A stretch of DNA of 64,000 nucleotides, taken from Chinchilla lanigera. Taxonomy: Eukaryota; Chordata; Mammalia; Rodentia; Chinchillidae. Within the stretch, counting starts at the first letter, position 1; every line of letters starts with the position of its first letter. Of this stretch, positions 23,272-35,200 are shown in pieces. The stretch spans positions 31,095,619 through 31,159,618 of the forward strand of contig NW_004955415.1 of assembly GCF_000276665.1 (NCBI RefSeq). Direction: 5' to 3'. The position numbers were made by a program, and so were the translations under genes. The notes beneath the pieces are model-generated. The model was given only the letters and a program-made list of their open reading frames with translations, ran no database searches and was not told the origin of the DNA.

Positions 23272-26200
23272 CTGGCAACAGGGTGCAGCATTAGCATGGT
23301 GGCCTGGGGTGAGGGACACACTCAGGCTGAGACTGCACGAAGGTCTCTGGTTTACCTTGCCGTGGCCTGGGCCCAAGGCTGAGGGCAGGAGTGACCATGG
23401 GGCAGGTCAGCTGCAGCCCTGCTAAGCAGTGACACACAACCCCCTTGCTGACATCACCACCACCAGCCTGTAGGCTCCAGGGCAGGGACCCAGCCACATC
23501 CTGTACCCTTTCCCCTGCAGCAACTTTGAGTTTTGTCTTTCCTGAGAGCTGACAGCGACTTCACAGAAGGAAGTCTGAAAATTTAACACAGCATTTTCAA
23601 GCAGCCATGGACCAGATGGGGCCGCTCAGTGGGGGAAGGTTAGGAGCTGTCTGGGGACAAGGCTCAGCACCTCTCGGACATTCAAGTGGCTCTGTCTCTG
23701 GGACTCAGCTGGGTCCCCCAGCAGCTCCACACGCCAGGCCAGCAGCAAGGACACTGAGCAACCCCGGACCCCTGCCCCGAGCTCTGGCACCTGGGGTGCC
23801 GAGCAGGGAGAAAGGGAGGCCCTGGGGCCAAGGTGGCCCAGCTTTGCCCAGGGTGATGGGCCCTCCTCTCAATGGCACCAGCAGATGTGTTCAGAGGCCA
23901 CAATGGGGGAGAACGCCGGTGTTTCCAGCCCTCTCTATGAAAACCTACTTTAATTCAGGTGGGGATAGCACAGGGGCACAGCATATGCTTGGCATGTGCA
24001 AGGCCCCGGGTTCTGCTCTGCTACATGTGGATCTAGGAGGCCCCCAAAGCCCACATGTTGAGGTGTAATGCTGAGCCCGTGCATCCCAGGATGTGGTGGG
24101 CTTTGGAAGTTGGATCTTCCCACCCCTCTGACCACCCACCGCCCACAGGAACCTCTGGTACTGGGAGCTACGGCAAGCTTTTCTGCCTTCTAAATTGTCT
24201 CAGTTATTTTGTCAGAGCGGTGGGGAGCTAACGCAGAGCCACAAAAGGAAAATAAAATCCCTAATTCTCTTCAGCGCCAAGTCCTGGGCTTATCTCTGGC
24301 AGCCACAGGCCAAAGCCTCACCCACCCCCTGGGGAACCTAGCAGATCACCCCAGTGCTTGTTGTTTCGTTTTGTGGCACTGGGGATTGAACCTGGGGCCA
24401 CATGCTGAGCTGTGACGGCCCTAATGCCCCCCACCACGCCTTTTAAAATCTTATACAAGGGCTTCTCTAAGTTGTCCAGACTAGGTTCAAAGTCTTGATC
24501 TGCCTGCCTCAGCCTCCCAAGTAGCTGGGATCATAGGCGCGTACCACACACCAGCTTCATGCCTGTTTTGGTGCTGATGGAAGCGGGTGATAAGCTCGTC
24601 CAAAACTATCGTCACTGACACCGTAGGACATGCAGAAGGGGCTTAACAAGAGCAGCGTGCCCCCAAGGCGCCACTCACCAGGATCTGATCGGGCACAGCG
24701 TATTTGGCAATCTTGGCAGCCACCACCGACTTGAGCTCATTCACCACCGCATCCGCATCACCAGCCTCGTCCTTCAACACGATGAAGGCAAACGCAGCTT
24801 GGAAGGAAAGCAGAGGTTTGGGAGTGCCACAGCAACACCTGCCTGGCCAGCTTCCGGATGCCATCCGCCATCAATGCAAAGGCTTTGGTCTTAAGCCAGA
24901 GTCTTGCTGTGTGGCTCAGGCTGCTTTTCAGGTCCTGGGCTTAAGCAATCCTCCTGCCTCAGCCTCCCATGTAGCTGGGACTATAGGCATGTGCTACCAT
25001 GCCTGGCTCCAAGGGATCTCTACATCCTGTGTTGGTGACACTGTGGCAGCTGCTCTCTTTTGCCATGGCCCTGACAGTGCCTTTCTGCCAAACACAGTGT
25101 GGCAGTGGTTCTGACAGCTCCATGGGCATGCCACAGAGCCATGCATGGCTGGGAGCTTGGCACTGCAGCAGGTGCTGACGGCCACTGTGACCCGGCTCGT
25201 GTGACTCTCGCTTGTCCCTGAGCTGTAACCACCTGTGAGGGGGCTGACGGGACATGTACATGAGACGGCACAGACACGGCGGGCACAGCCTCCATGCCGA
25301 GGATGAGGACACGCCCCTCGGCTGCTCCCGCCACATCTCAGCACCACATCGTGTAGCTGGCGGGGGTGCTGGACAGCTCTGGGCAGTTCCGGTCAGCACA
25401 GACACCGGCTTCACCTGTCAATGTCCCAGGGCTGGGAAGAGCTGTGGCCGGAGCCCAGTCCCCCGGACCTGACACCCCTCCTCCACGAGTCCCCGGTGAC
25501 CCCACAGCACACCGTGTTGTCACTATGTTTCTGGGACACCCACATCAACCCCAGCTCCTCTTCATCCTGTGCACCTCTCGTGGGGCTGTGCAGTTCCCTC
25601 AGACCTGTCTGCTGTCCTGGCCCATCTCTCCCGCCTCTGCCTCCTCCTAGCACGGTGGCTACTGCGTCACTGTCACTGTGTCACTGTTGGCTGTGTCCCC
25701 AGCAGAGAGACAAGGAGCATAGCAGGAGCCCCACAGACACCTGCTGACCACCGTCAGGGCAACTGTGCCTGCAGAGTTGGGTCTGCAGGGCCTCAGCTTC
25801 TGCCTGAAAGGCACCCGCCTCCACCTCCAAGTAGGCAAACTCCTACTTACCCCTCAAGACCCCATCCAGCCCCCTGATGCCCTGTGGAGGCTTTCCTGAC
25901 CCTGCCTGAGTCTGCCTATGGCTCTGGCCCTATAGGGACGGGCGTCACCCCACCCGCAGGCTGTGAGAGAGATCTGTGATAGGAGGAACCCAGTACTCTT
26001 CTCCTGGTGCTGAGCATAGGTGAAGCGGCCTGGACTGCAGTGTCAGAGAGGAGATGAAGAGAGCAGCCACGTGGCTGGGGGCGGAGGCCGAGGCCAGAAG
26101 GTTGAAAGCTCAGCCAGGCTCAGGGGCTGAAGCAAAGCCAAGCCGGGGCGCCCCCTCCCACAGGTCAGCGCCTGCTGGAGGGACAGGAGACGGGCACGGT

Positions 26201-29200
26201 GTGCAGACAGAACTGCTACTGGGCCATCCACAAACTGAAAGAAACAGATGCTGAGAGTAGTGAGAAACCAAGAAACTGCTCGAAATCCCTGCCCGAAGGC
26301 AGGCGGCCCAGGCCTGCTCAGGACAGAGCTGCCCCAGCTGCTAGTGGGCGCTACCAGCCTGAGTGCTCACCCAAGGACTCTGCCCCAGCCTGGAGCCCCC
26401 GGGCAGCCACTGCCCCTCACGTGATGTGACGGCTGAAGTCCACCTGTCAGGGGAACAGTGGGGACGGTGGGGACAGTGCCAGTAGAGGCCCCTGTGCAGC
26501 CCCACAGCCCCCTCAGGCCCCACAGCCGAACAGCCGAACAGCCAAACAGCCGAACAGCTCAGCGCTCATCCATGAAGGCCGGGACCCGACACCCAGGCCT
26601 GCAGTCCTCCCACAGTGTGAAACGCAGACCCAGCCACTGAGGGCCTGTAGGCAGGACACAGGTCACCACGCCAGGCAGGCAACTTTCCTGCCTCCATCTG
26701 CACCCTGACTATGCCTGGACGAGGCCTCCGCTTGAGGAGGCCCTGATAGCCACCCCCACAGAGAAACAGCGGCCTCCGCGCCCAGCTGTTTCACAGCAGC
26801 GGAGAGTGCTGCTTCTGAAGCGCTTGCACCAATTTCAAGTTTTACGGTGGGTCAGTCTAAAGAAAACACCTGAGGGGCAGCGGGTACAAGGTGGAAAGAG
26901 CAGCTCTCAGCACACATAAAGCACCAAAATGAAATAAAATAAAATATAAAAGACATCTGAGTAAATACAGAACAGGCACACAACATGGCAGGCAAGCAGG
27001 TGATATCTGGGACAAGCTGTGACCCAGTGAGCCCCTAACAGGAGCGGGGAGTCTGCGTCCCAGGCCCCGAAGCAGTGTGCCCTGACGCGGTCAGTGCGCC
27101 CTCAGGTGACCTAGCACGCATCAGTGTGCTCGGTGGTGAGTGGGCCGCCAGTGTGTCCCTGTCCAGCAGTGACCTGGCAGGGGATTGGTGTGCTCAGTAG
27201 TATCCCTGGCAGTAGTGTGCCCGGTGGTGACCCGGAGGGGGTCAGTGTGCCAGCAGTGAGATGACACTGGGTCAGTGTGCCTGGAAGTGACCTGGCGAGG
27301 GATCAGTGTGCCCAACAGTAGTGTGCCCAGCAGAGACCTGGCATGGGGTCAGTGTGCCCTGAGGTGACCTGGCACGGGTCAGTGCGCCCAGTGGTGAGTG
27401 GACACCGGGCCAGTGTGTCCAGCGGTGACCTGGCTCCAGGTCAGTACGGCCAGCAAAAGTGTGCCTGACAATGACCTTGGTGTGAGATCCGTGTGCCTGC
27501 CAGTGACCTTGGTGTGAGGTCGGTGTGCCCGGCGGTGACCTTGGCGTGAGGTCGGTGTGCCCGGTGGTGACCTTCGTGTGTATCAGTGTGCCCAGCATGA
27601 CTGAGCACAAGGTCATACCAGGCCAAGCCTCTTACAACACACCAGCACTCCTGCCTGTCCCTAGGCCCTGGGACTTGGACCTCACTGTCTCCAGAACCAA
27701 GTGTGTCCCAGGCGAGGAGGTTGCTTGTTCATTCTGCCTCCCCAGAAGGTGGCTGTGCCAGCGGGAATACAGTCGGGCTCCTCCTGAGTCCAGATACAGC
27801 CGAAGCCTGAGCCAGGCTCTACCCCACATCCAGTGAACACCATGGACACCAAGCCAGCAGGCAGAGGACAGGGCTGTGCGACGGGACAGGATGCCCCATG
27901 ATGAGGTGTGGACAGTGCCCTGCCAGGGGGCCAAAGACCCAGGACGAAATTCCCAAGCTCAGTGAGGGCCACCTGGGCCATGGCGAGCCTCTCAGGACCC
28001 CAACCTGCCCAGCACATGTCACTGGTTTCCCCACCCCTCAAAACCTCCACATGGGAGAGAAGAGGAGGAGCAGCTTGGCTCTGCAGACCCTGTCACCGGC
28101 GCTCCCAGCCCACTGTGCTTAGGGGGCACCCATGACAAGCGAGAGGATGGACATGGGTGAGAGGCTGCCCAAAGGGACACTCACCTTCTCCTTTGATGTC
28201 ATGGGGATAGCCAATGACAGCGGTCTCCGGCACAGCGGGGTGGTCAGCCTGCACCACACAGAACAGGGCAAAATGTGGCAAGTCCCACAGCCTGGAGGGG
28301 GCTGAGGTCACGTTCCCACCCCACGCAGACGCTGACAGCATCACGGCAGTGCCAGGGCAAAGGAGAGGCTGGGCCATGCTCACCATGGCATCCTCGATCT
28401 CTGCGGTGCCCAGGCGGTGGCCGCTGATGTTGATGACATCATCTATGCGCCCCGTGATCTGGTAGTAGCCATCTTGGGTTCGGTGAGCCCCATCTCCAGT
28501 GAAATAGTATCCTGCAGCCCAGCAGATGATCCACTCAGGAGCCCTGAACCCCAGGCCTCTGCGGTGGGACCCTGTCTATCCCAGCCACAGGCCAAGGCTG
28601 CCATGCTGGCCAGCCTACCCTCCCTGAAGTCTCCCCGCAGCCCCAACCAAGCCTCCTAAGCAGGCAGCTGGCAGAAATCTGAGGAACCCCAAAGGGTCTC
28701 AGTAGAGCTTGAGACTGGAAGTCACTGCTTCCAATGAGACAAGGTGGCATTCACGTAACTTCCGGCCCGACAGCTCAAGAACAGCTGGGAAAGCATAAGC
28801 ACAAGCTGCGGAAACCCCAGCCATGGCCAGTTTCCATGATGTTTTCTCTGCTCCCCTCTGCTAAGAGCTAAGAGCACCCCAGCCTGGCACTAACCAACCT
28901 CACACTCACAGCCCCGGCCCACAGAGGCCCGAGGTCAGGCTGGCTCCACAGTCCAGAGAAGCAAGGCTGCACACAAGCCTCTGTGTGCTTGTCCTTTGCC
29001 CCCGTGCCTTGCTGTCCACCATCACTGTTCCTGAGGACATTCCAGCAGAACTTGGGCTGGGCCCAAGGGCGCCCCCAGCCACTCACCTGGGTAGGCCCTG
29101 AAGTAGGAGTCTACAAATCTCTGGTGGTCACCGTAGATGGTCCGAGCCATGCCCGGCCAGGCCTGAGCAATGCACAGGGCCCCAGAGACGTCGCCACCCT

Positions 29201-32200
29201 CCACCACATTGCCCTGCAGACCCGGAAGACAATGGGAGAGTCAGATGTGAGAGCCGAGTGTCAGCATCATCATCCTCACTGTTTGACCGAGGCTAAAAGA
29301 TGGCAAGCAGGCCATAGGCAGCCGTCCAGAACATTCCTCCCAAGAGCCCGGTTCGTGCCCCACAGTGATGTCATCAAGACAGCTCCCTGAGGAAGGCCTG
29401 GGAAGCAAGCACCAGCACTGGTGAGGGACAGCAGGGGACTGGTCTGTGCAGGGGCCCCACATACCTTCTCATCCATGAGAGCAGGCAGGATGCCAAAAAA
29501 GGGCCTCATGGCCATGCCAGGGAGGATCTCAGCCCCTTCCTCGGAGGGCCGGGGCGCAATGCAGATGCCGCCAGTCTCTACGAGAGGCAAGAGAAAATGC
29601 TGGGTGGCCAAGAGCACAGACTGCATCCCCAGAAGACACAGCGTGCGCCTGTGCTGATCAGAGCAGGGGTAGGAGGGGTCAGTCCCAGTGGCCCTGGGAC
29701 CTCTGTCTGGGTAAACACGGCTCAGGCCCCTCAGTGTGTACACAAGGGGGTACTTGGGTGCAGCCCTGAGACCCACCCTGGGGCCAGGTGCCATATCCCT
29801 GGGACCAAGCTGTGGCCGGGCGCCATGTCCTGCAGCGGCATGCCTGTACCTCCCTCTGCTCCATCCTGCCCTCTGGGTTTGGCCTCTGCCTCTGAACAAG
29901 GAAGGGCAGAGTCGCCTGCTTTAACAGGAAAATAAGGAGGACTGGCCTGCCAGAGCCTACTTCAGCCCATGAGGCCTGGCCTCATACTGCTCTGCCACCT
30001 GCCCCTGTGGTCCAGGGGAGAGGAGGGGTACAAGGTCCCTAACCAGTCAGATGGGACCCCTGTGGCACCTCAGGGGTCTGTCACCGTGTCTGCAGTGGGC
30101 TCTTGCCCCGCACATCCAGAGTCAGACACCGGGTTAGGAGGGGACAACCAAAACGGAGTGCCCCAGGAAGCAGCATCCTTTCCTGCTAACCCCGACCTGG
30201 ACTCAGGGCTCCGGGACAGCAGGTCCTCCCCTGCTCCACAGCTGTGCTCAGTTGGCTCCATGCCAGCACCCCAATAACAAGGCAGGGGATGCAGAGAAAA
30301 GGGAGCCCTGCATGCTCACCACACACGCCCAGCTGGGCACAGCCTGTGCCAGCCCCTTCCATTTGTGCCAGACCTGGGGACCCCCAAGTTACAGGCTGGG
30401 AAACTGAGGCCCTGAGAAGACCTTACTAGTGTAGGACAGCCAGGAAGCAAGGCCAGGCCGTATCTTGAATAGTACAGTGGACCCTGCCTCCCTGGATCCT
30501 ACAGCCCCAGCCCCAGCCTAGACCCCAGCCCTGACACCTGCTGGGGACGCTCACCTGTCTGCCACCAGGTGTCCACTAGCGTGCACCTGCCGTCCCCCAC
30601 CACGTTGTGTAGCCACTCCCAGGCCTCGTGGTTGATCGGCTCACCTACTGGAAGCACACAGAGAGGCAGAGCTTAGCGCCGCTCAGAGGCCAGGGTCACT
30701 GCTCAGGGTTGCTCCAAATGTCACCCAAGGAGACCTAGAGAGCTGTGATTCCATCACACTTGCCAGAAGACACAAGCAGCTGCTACAGGGTCCAAAGGCA
30801 ATAAGCGGGCAAGAACATGGGCTGGGGTATTGTACACACTGTAGTTGGGGGAGGAAACCGGGACGTCTCTCTTCATACTTAGAAGTGCACACACTCAACA
30901 CAACTACTTGACAACAGTTTGGGACAAAGTCTACTAGTGCTAAGCTTGTGTTTAGCCTGTTACTTCAAAGTTTGACTCTGGACATGTGCTCCACAGAAGG
31001 GAGGACAGCCAGACACCCAAGGAAGTGTCAGGGAAGCCCCGCAGCCACACCCACCACAGGCAGAAGCCGCAGGCTCCGAGGAGAACACAGCTGGGGACAG
31101 CAGAGCCGGCGCTGGACCCCACACAGTGTGAGGGCACACACCGCCGTCCCTACACCCACGCAGCCTCACCACCCATCTGCCCATCAAGCCATGTCAGGCC
31201 CCAGGACTCCAAACCTAACTCTCTGTGTCCAGCTGACATACCCACCCCTCAGGCCTTCTCCCTATCCAGCTGTAACCTCTGCCACCCACCCAGAGCGCAT
31301 GCTCACCCGAGCCCAGGGTGCGCAGGGACGAGCGGTCGTACTTCTTCACCCAGCCATCCCCAAGCTTCAGGAGCAGCCGGATGGCGGTCGGGGCACCATA
31401 GAACTGATTGACCCTCAGCCTCTGCACCGTCTCCCAGTACCGACCTGCAGGAGGCCAAACCCAGTCATCAGCAGGAGGAGCCAGACACAGGTGTGTGCAG
31501 ACGTCTGCCTGTGGTCACCAAGAGGAGCCCAGTCCCCTGGGGAGAGGTGATGGGTCTTCCCTGTATGCCGCACATACCTCACAGCTGAGCCCATGCCCGA
31601 CAAGACCTCTGGCCCCAGAACCCCACAAGCCACACCACTCCCTGAGGGACCTGACTAGGGTACACCTAAGCCTCAGTCCCGCCTGTGCCCTCTCCCACTC
31701 CAAAACTCCCTACCTAAGGAGGTGCTCCAGCCACACCCAGCGCAGGCAGCTCTACAGTCTGCAGGCCTGGATTTAAGGAAGGGCTGGGCTGGCCAGTGAG
31801 GTGGCCGCAGAGGCAGCAGGGCCTATGCTGAGGGATCCCAGGGCAGGAGGCTTAAGGCAGAGGGATGGAAACCTGGGAGGGTGGTGTAAGATGCAGTGTC
31901 ATCTGGCTGCTTGTTGTACCCCACCATCAGAGCACCTGTGGACACGGCTTCCAGCTCCCATCTACCCACAGGGCCAAGGCTGGCAGCTCTGCTGTCCCTC
32001 GGCATCTGATCTACAGGACCACAAGACACATACCTCACCTGCACCCGGCCCTGCCACCCAGCACAGGCCCCTGATGGGGTCCTGGGTCCTCACCAGCATT
32101 GGGATAAACTGGGGTGCTCTCAAAAAGGACGCTGGTGGCACCATTGCAGAGGGGTCCATACACCACATAGCTGTGTCCCGTGATCCAGCCTATGTCCGCC

Positions 32201-35200
32201 ACACAGCCAAAGACGTCGCCGGGCTGGTAGTCAAACACAAGCTGCGGACACAGGGGAGCCATCAGGCGGCATCCTCCCTCCCCTCCACACTCCCGCACGT
32301 CACTGAGACAAGGTGGAGACAGCCAGGGTTTGGTAGCTGAGAGGTAGCCACTCATGGCCACCAGCGGCAGGTGACTGAGGGTCACAGGGCTGCACACAGG
32401 GCACGGCGGGGGAAAGAGATGTGCCGTACACGTGCAGCAGGGAACCCCTTGCAGATGTGTGTGGGTGACAGCAGCCAGACGCAAAAGCGCCACCATGCTT
32501 ACAGCAGGCATGCACAGCCAGGCAATGCTGAGCCGTGGGATGAGGTGGCCCTGGGGACTGCAGTGAGGGGCTTGAGGGGTTCTCCAGAGCCCAAGCTGAC
32601 CCCTAATGAAGTAGGAACTTGGTCTGATTCCTGCATGGCTGGCAGTGTTCCATTTGTTGACCAGAGTCTGGTGTTTGCTCAAATGACCCACTGAGCCACA
32701 CATGTGGCATGGGTGGATTTCTGTATGTTCTAAGACTACTTTTAACTTTTGGTGAGTTGACACCAGGGTCTTGCTGCTGCCAACCAGTGGTCAGTACACC
32801 CTGGAGTTTGCAGGCTGCTCATCAGGGCTGTGAATGGCCAGGCCCCTGCGGAGCTGTGGGTCTGCGTGGAAGAATGAGGTTCTGCTTGCTGGCTAACCAA
32901 GACGTCCTCATCCGCACAGCATGGAGCCAAAAGGCTTATGAATTCAGCTTGGACCCACACCACCAAGCTTGTAGTTCCTGGAGGAGGCCAGGCACCTGGG
33001 GCTAGTCATTCCCCAGGGGACCCGCAGCCAGTCAGCTCTCTGACACCACTGATCACCCCAACATCCCGCAGAGTCAGCAGCCTTCTCCCTAACAGCCTCA
33101 CTCCCATCATCCATCACAAACATACATGCATTGACATACACATGTGCACGGGCACACAGACAAACATGTGCAAACATGTGCACACACATACATGGCAAAC
33201 ACACCTGTGCACATGCACACACATTAGAACCCCAGCGATGACCACAGCCCTGTGACAGTTCACCTTGACTGTCAACTTGACTGGAGACAGAGAGAGCATA
33301 CCTCTGGGCTTTCAGGGTGGGTCCCAGAGGTGTGGCCCCCGGGGGCAAGGTCTAGCCCCTGGCCCTGCCTCTCTGGTTCTTCCCCTGTGCTCCACTCACA
33401 GCTGCCATTAAGTGGGCAGCTCTGCTCCGCCCCACAGTGCTCTGGCCTTGGCATTAGCCCACTGGCACCTCTGACACTGTACGCCTAGAGAGCCTCTCCT
33501 CCTTCATGTTACCAGTGTCGGCAGTAACACATTTGTCCAAGGCTGGGCACAACTGTCACCTGAGCTGGACTTGAACTTGCTTATGTAGTCCAGGCTGGCC
33601 TTGAACTGGAAGCAATTCTCCTGTCTCAGCCTCCCAAGTGCTGGGATTACAAACATTCGCCACCAAGCCCAGCAAGAGAGCCCATGCTGTACCCAAACAA
33701 TCTTGCTTCTGCCTGTTGCCAAGCAGGCAGGTCACTTGGCTGCCTGCGACCCTGTGGATGTCCCAGGCATCCTCACACCCCAAGGCCTGAGTATTGTGCG
33801 CAGCACAGAGCAGTACTGATGAGAGACGACACATACTTCCCTCTCCACTGCCATTCACACTCAGTGTCATCCACAGGAGGCTGATGATGCCGACTCCTGA
33901 TGCCCCCAAATCTCCAAGTATGGAAGAGAGATCTGAAAGACATTCTCCCATCCCCCCAGCCTCGCATTTCTTGCTTGTGTCGACGGTATCCTGGAAACGC
34001 TCTGAACACACGAGGATGAAGTCTCACCCTGCTTACAGCTCCCCGTGTACACTTTATGTAAATAATGGAAACTCCAGTCTGCAACTTTCTTCACAGTCAG
34101 TCCCACTGGCTACTGTCCAAGCATCTTGTGCAATCTGCACATCTTTGCAACGTCCTATCACCAACAGGGGGGAGGGGTCAGCTGAGAAAATTAGGGTGAG
34201 AAAGCTCTGTGCCTTGCGTGAGGTCAGCCAGAAGCCTGCAGCAACATCAGCGTGGGACTCCGTGATCAGCCTGGACTCCACGATCAGCCTAACGGTGGTC
34301 TGCTCCACAGCCCTGCAGGGCATCTGCCTGTCTGCCTGTCTGTCAGGGTCCTCCATGCTGGCCCTGTGCAGCGTCCTCAGGAGTGGGCTGCATGCTGTGC
34401 ACATGCAGACACCGGATGACCCTGTCCCGACACTGGCTTCTCCTTCCTCCTTGGCCCTTTTGCTTCCCGCCCCAGAAATCACCTCCCATGTGACCCAGAC
34501 AGGCCAATCAGCATTTTGGTCCCACCTTGACAGCTGCCCACAGTGACCAAGTCAGAACTGGACCTGGGCCACCAACCCAACCAAGACTCCACTGGGACCA
34601 CTGAGGCCCTCTCTGCCCTGGGTCTGCCCAGCTGACGAACAGCAGCCTGGTGAGGTATCTTGTCTGTGTGATGGTAGAAGGTGGCCATGACAGGGGCAGT
34701 TCCCTGTGTTGCTGCTGCCAGCAGGCACTGAGATGGCCTGCAACAGAGTCCAGTCCACAGATGATACTGAGGAACTCAAGCCCAGCTGGAAAGTATTAGG
34801 TAGTACTCAAGGTTGCCAGGGACGCCCTGTAAAACCACACCCCCCAACGTTTACATGAATGCTGATTGCAGATGCATTTATTGGACTAAAAGCCAGGCTC
34901 TGTCATTTGCTTTTATATCCCAAGAAGGTTACTCACAGTTATGTAATCCTACACACTAAACGTAAGTTTCTTTATAATGTTGTCTTTTTAAATTTTACTT
35001 TTAAAATGAGTAGGGACTAGCATCTACAAATCTTTTTTTTTTTTTTTTACTTTGTCTTTTTGAGATAGGGTTTCAGTCTGGAGTTCAGGCTGACCTTGAA
35101 CTCATTTTGTGGCCTCAAACTCACAGTGATCCTCCTGCCTCAGCCTCCTGAGTGCTGGGATTACAGGCATGTGCCACTTCGCCTGGTTTCCACAAATCTT

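Larger units (their letters stand above)
23272..24678 (-). other. ACSS1 intron 13
   Basis: GT-AG intron of about 1.4 kb with an ID at 23957, a possible MaLR fragment at 24025-24235 and an ID/B1 composite at 24371-24555. Confidence 0.9.
24798..28184 (-). other. ACSS1 intron 12
   Basis: GT-AG intron of about 3.4 kb. Contains a B1 (24893-25007), a short AACAGCCG array (26522-26558) and a minisatellite (27085-27605). I recognise nothing in 25010-26520. Confidence 0.9.

Noticed and set aside
27085..27605. CRISPR-like array
   Set aside because: The copies are contiguous and imperfect with no unique spacers, and the context is a mammalian intron.
27272..27616. Open frame with repeats such as GHTDLTPRS
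   Set aside because: It is a translation of the intronic minisatellite; the repeating protein is a by-product of the repeating DNA.
29276..29899. Minus-strand open frame of 207 codons
   Set aside because: It contains ACSS1 exon 9 (29465-29577); the flanks run through the splice sites into introns 8 and 9.
32035..32763. Minus-strand open frame of 242 codons
   Set aside because: Only 32094-32241 is coding (ACSS1 exon 6). The rest is read-through into introns 5 and 6 past clear splice sites.
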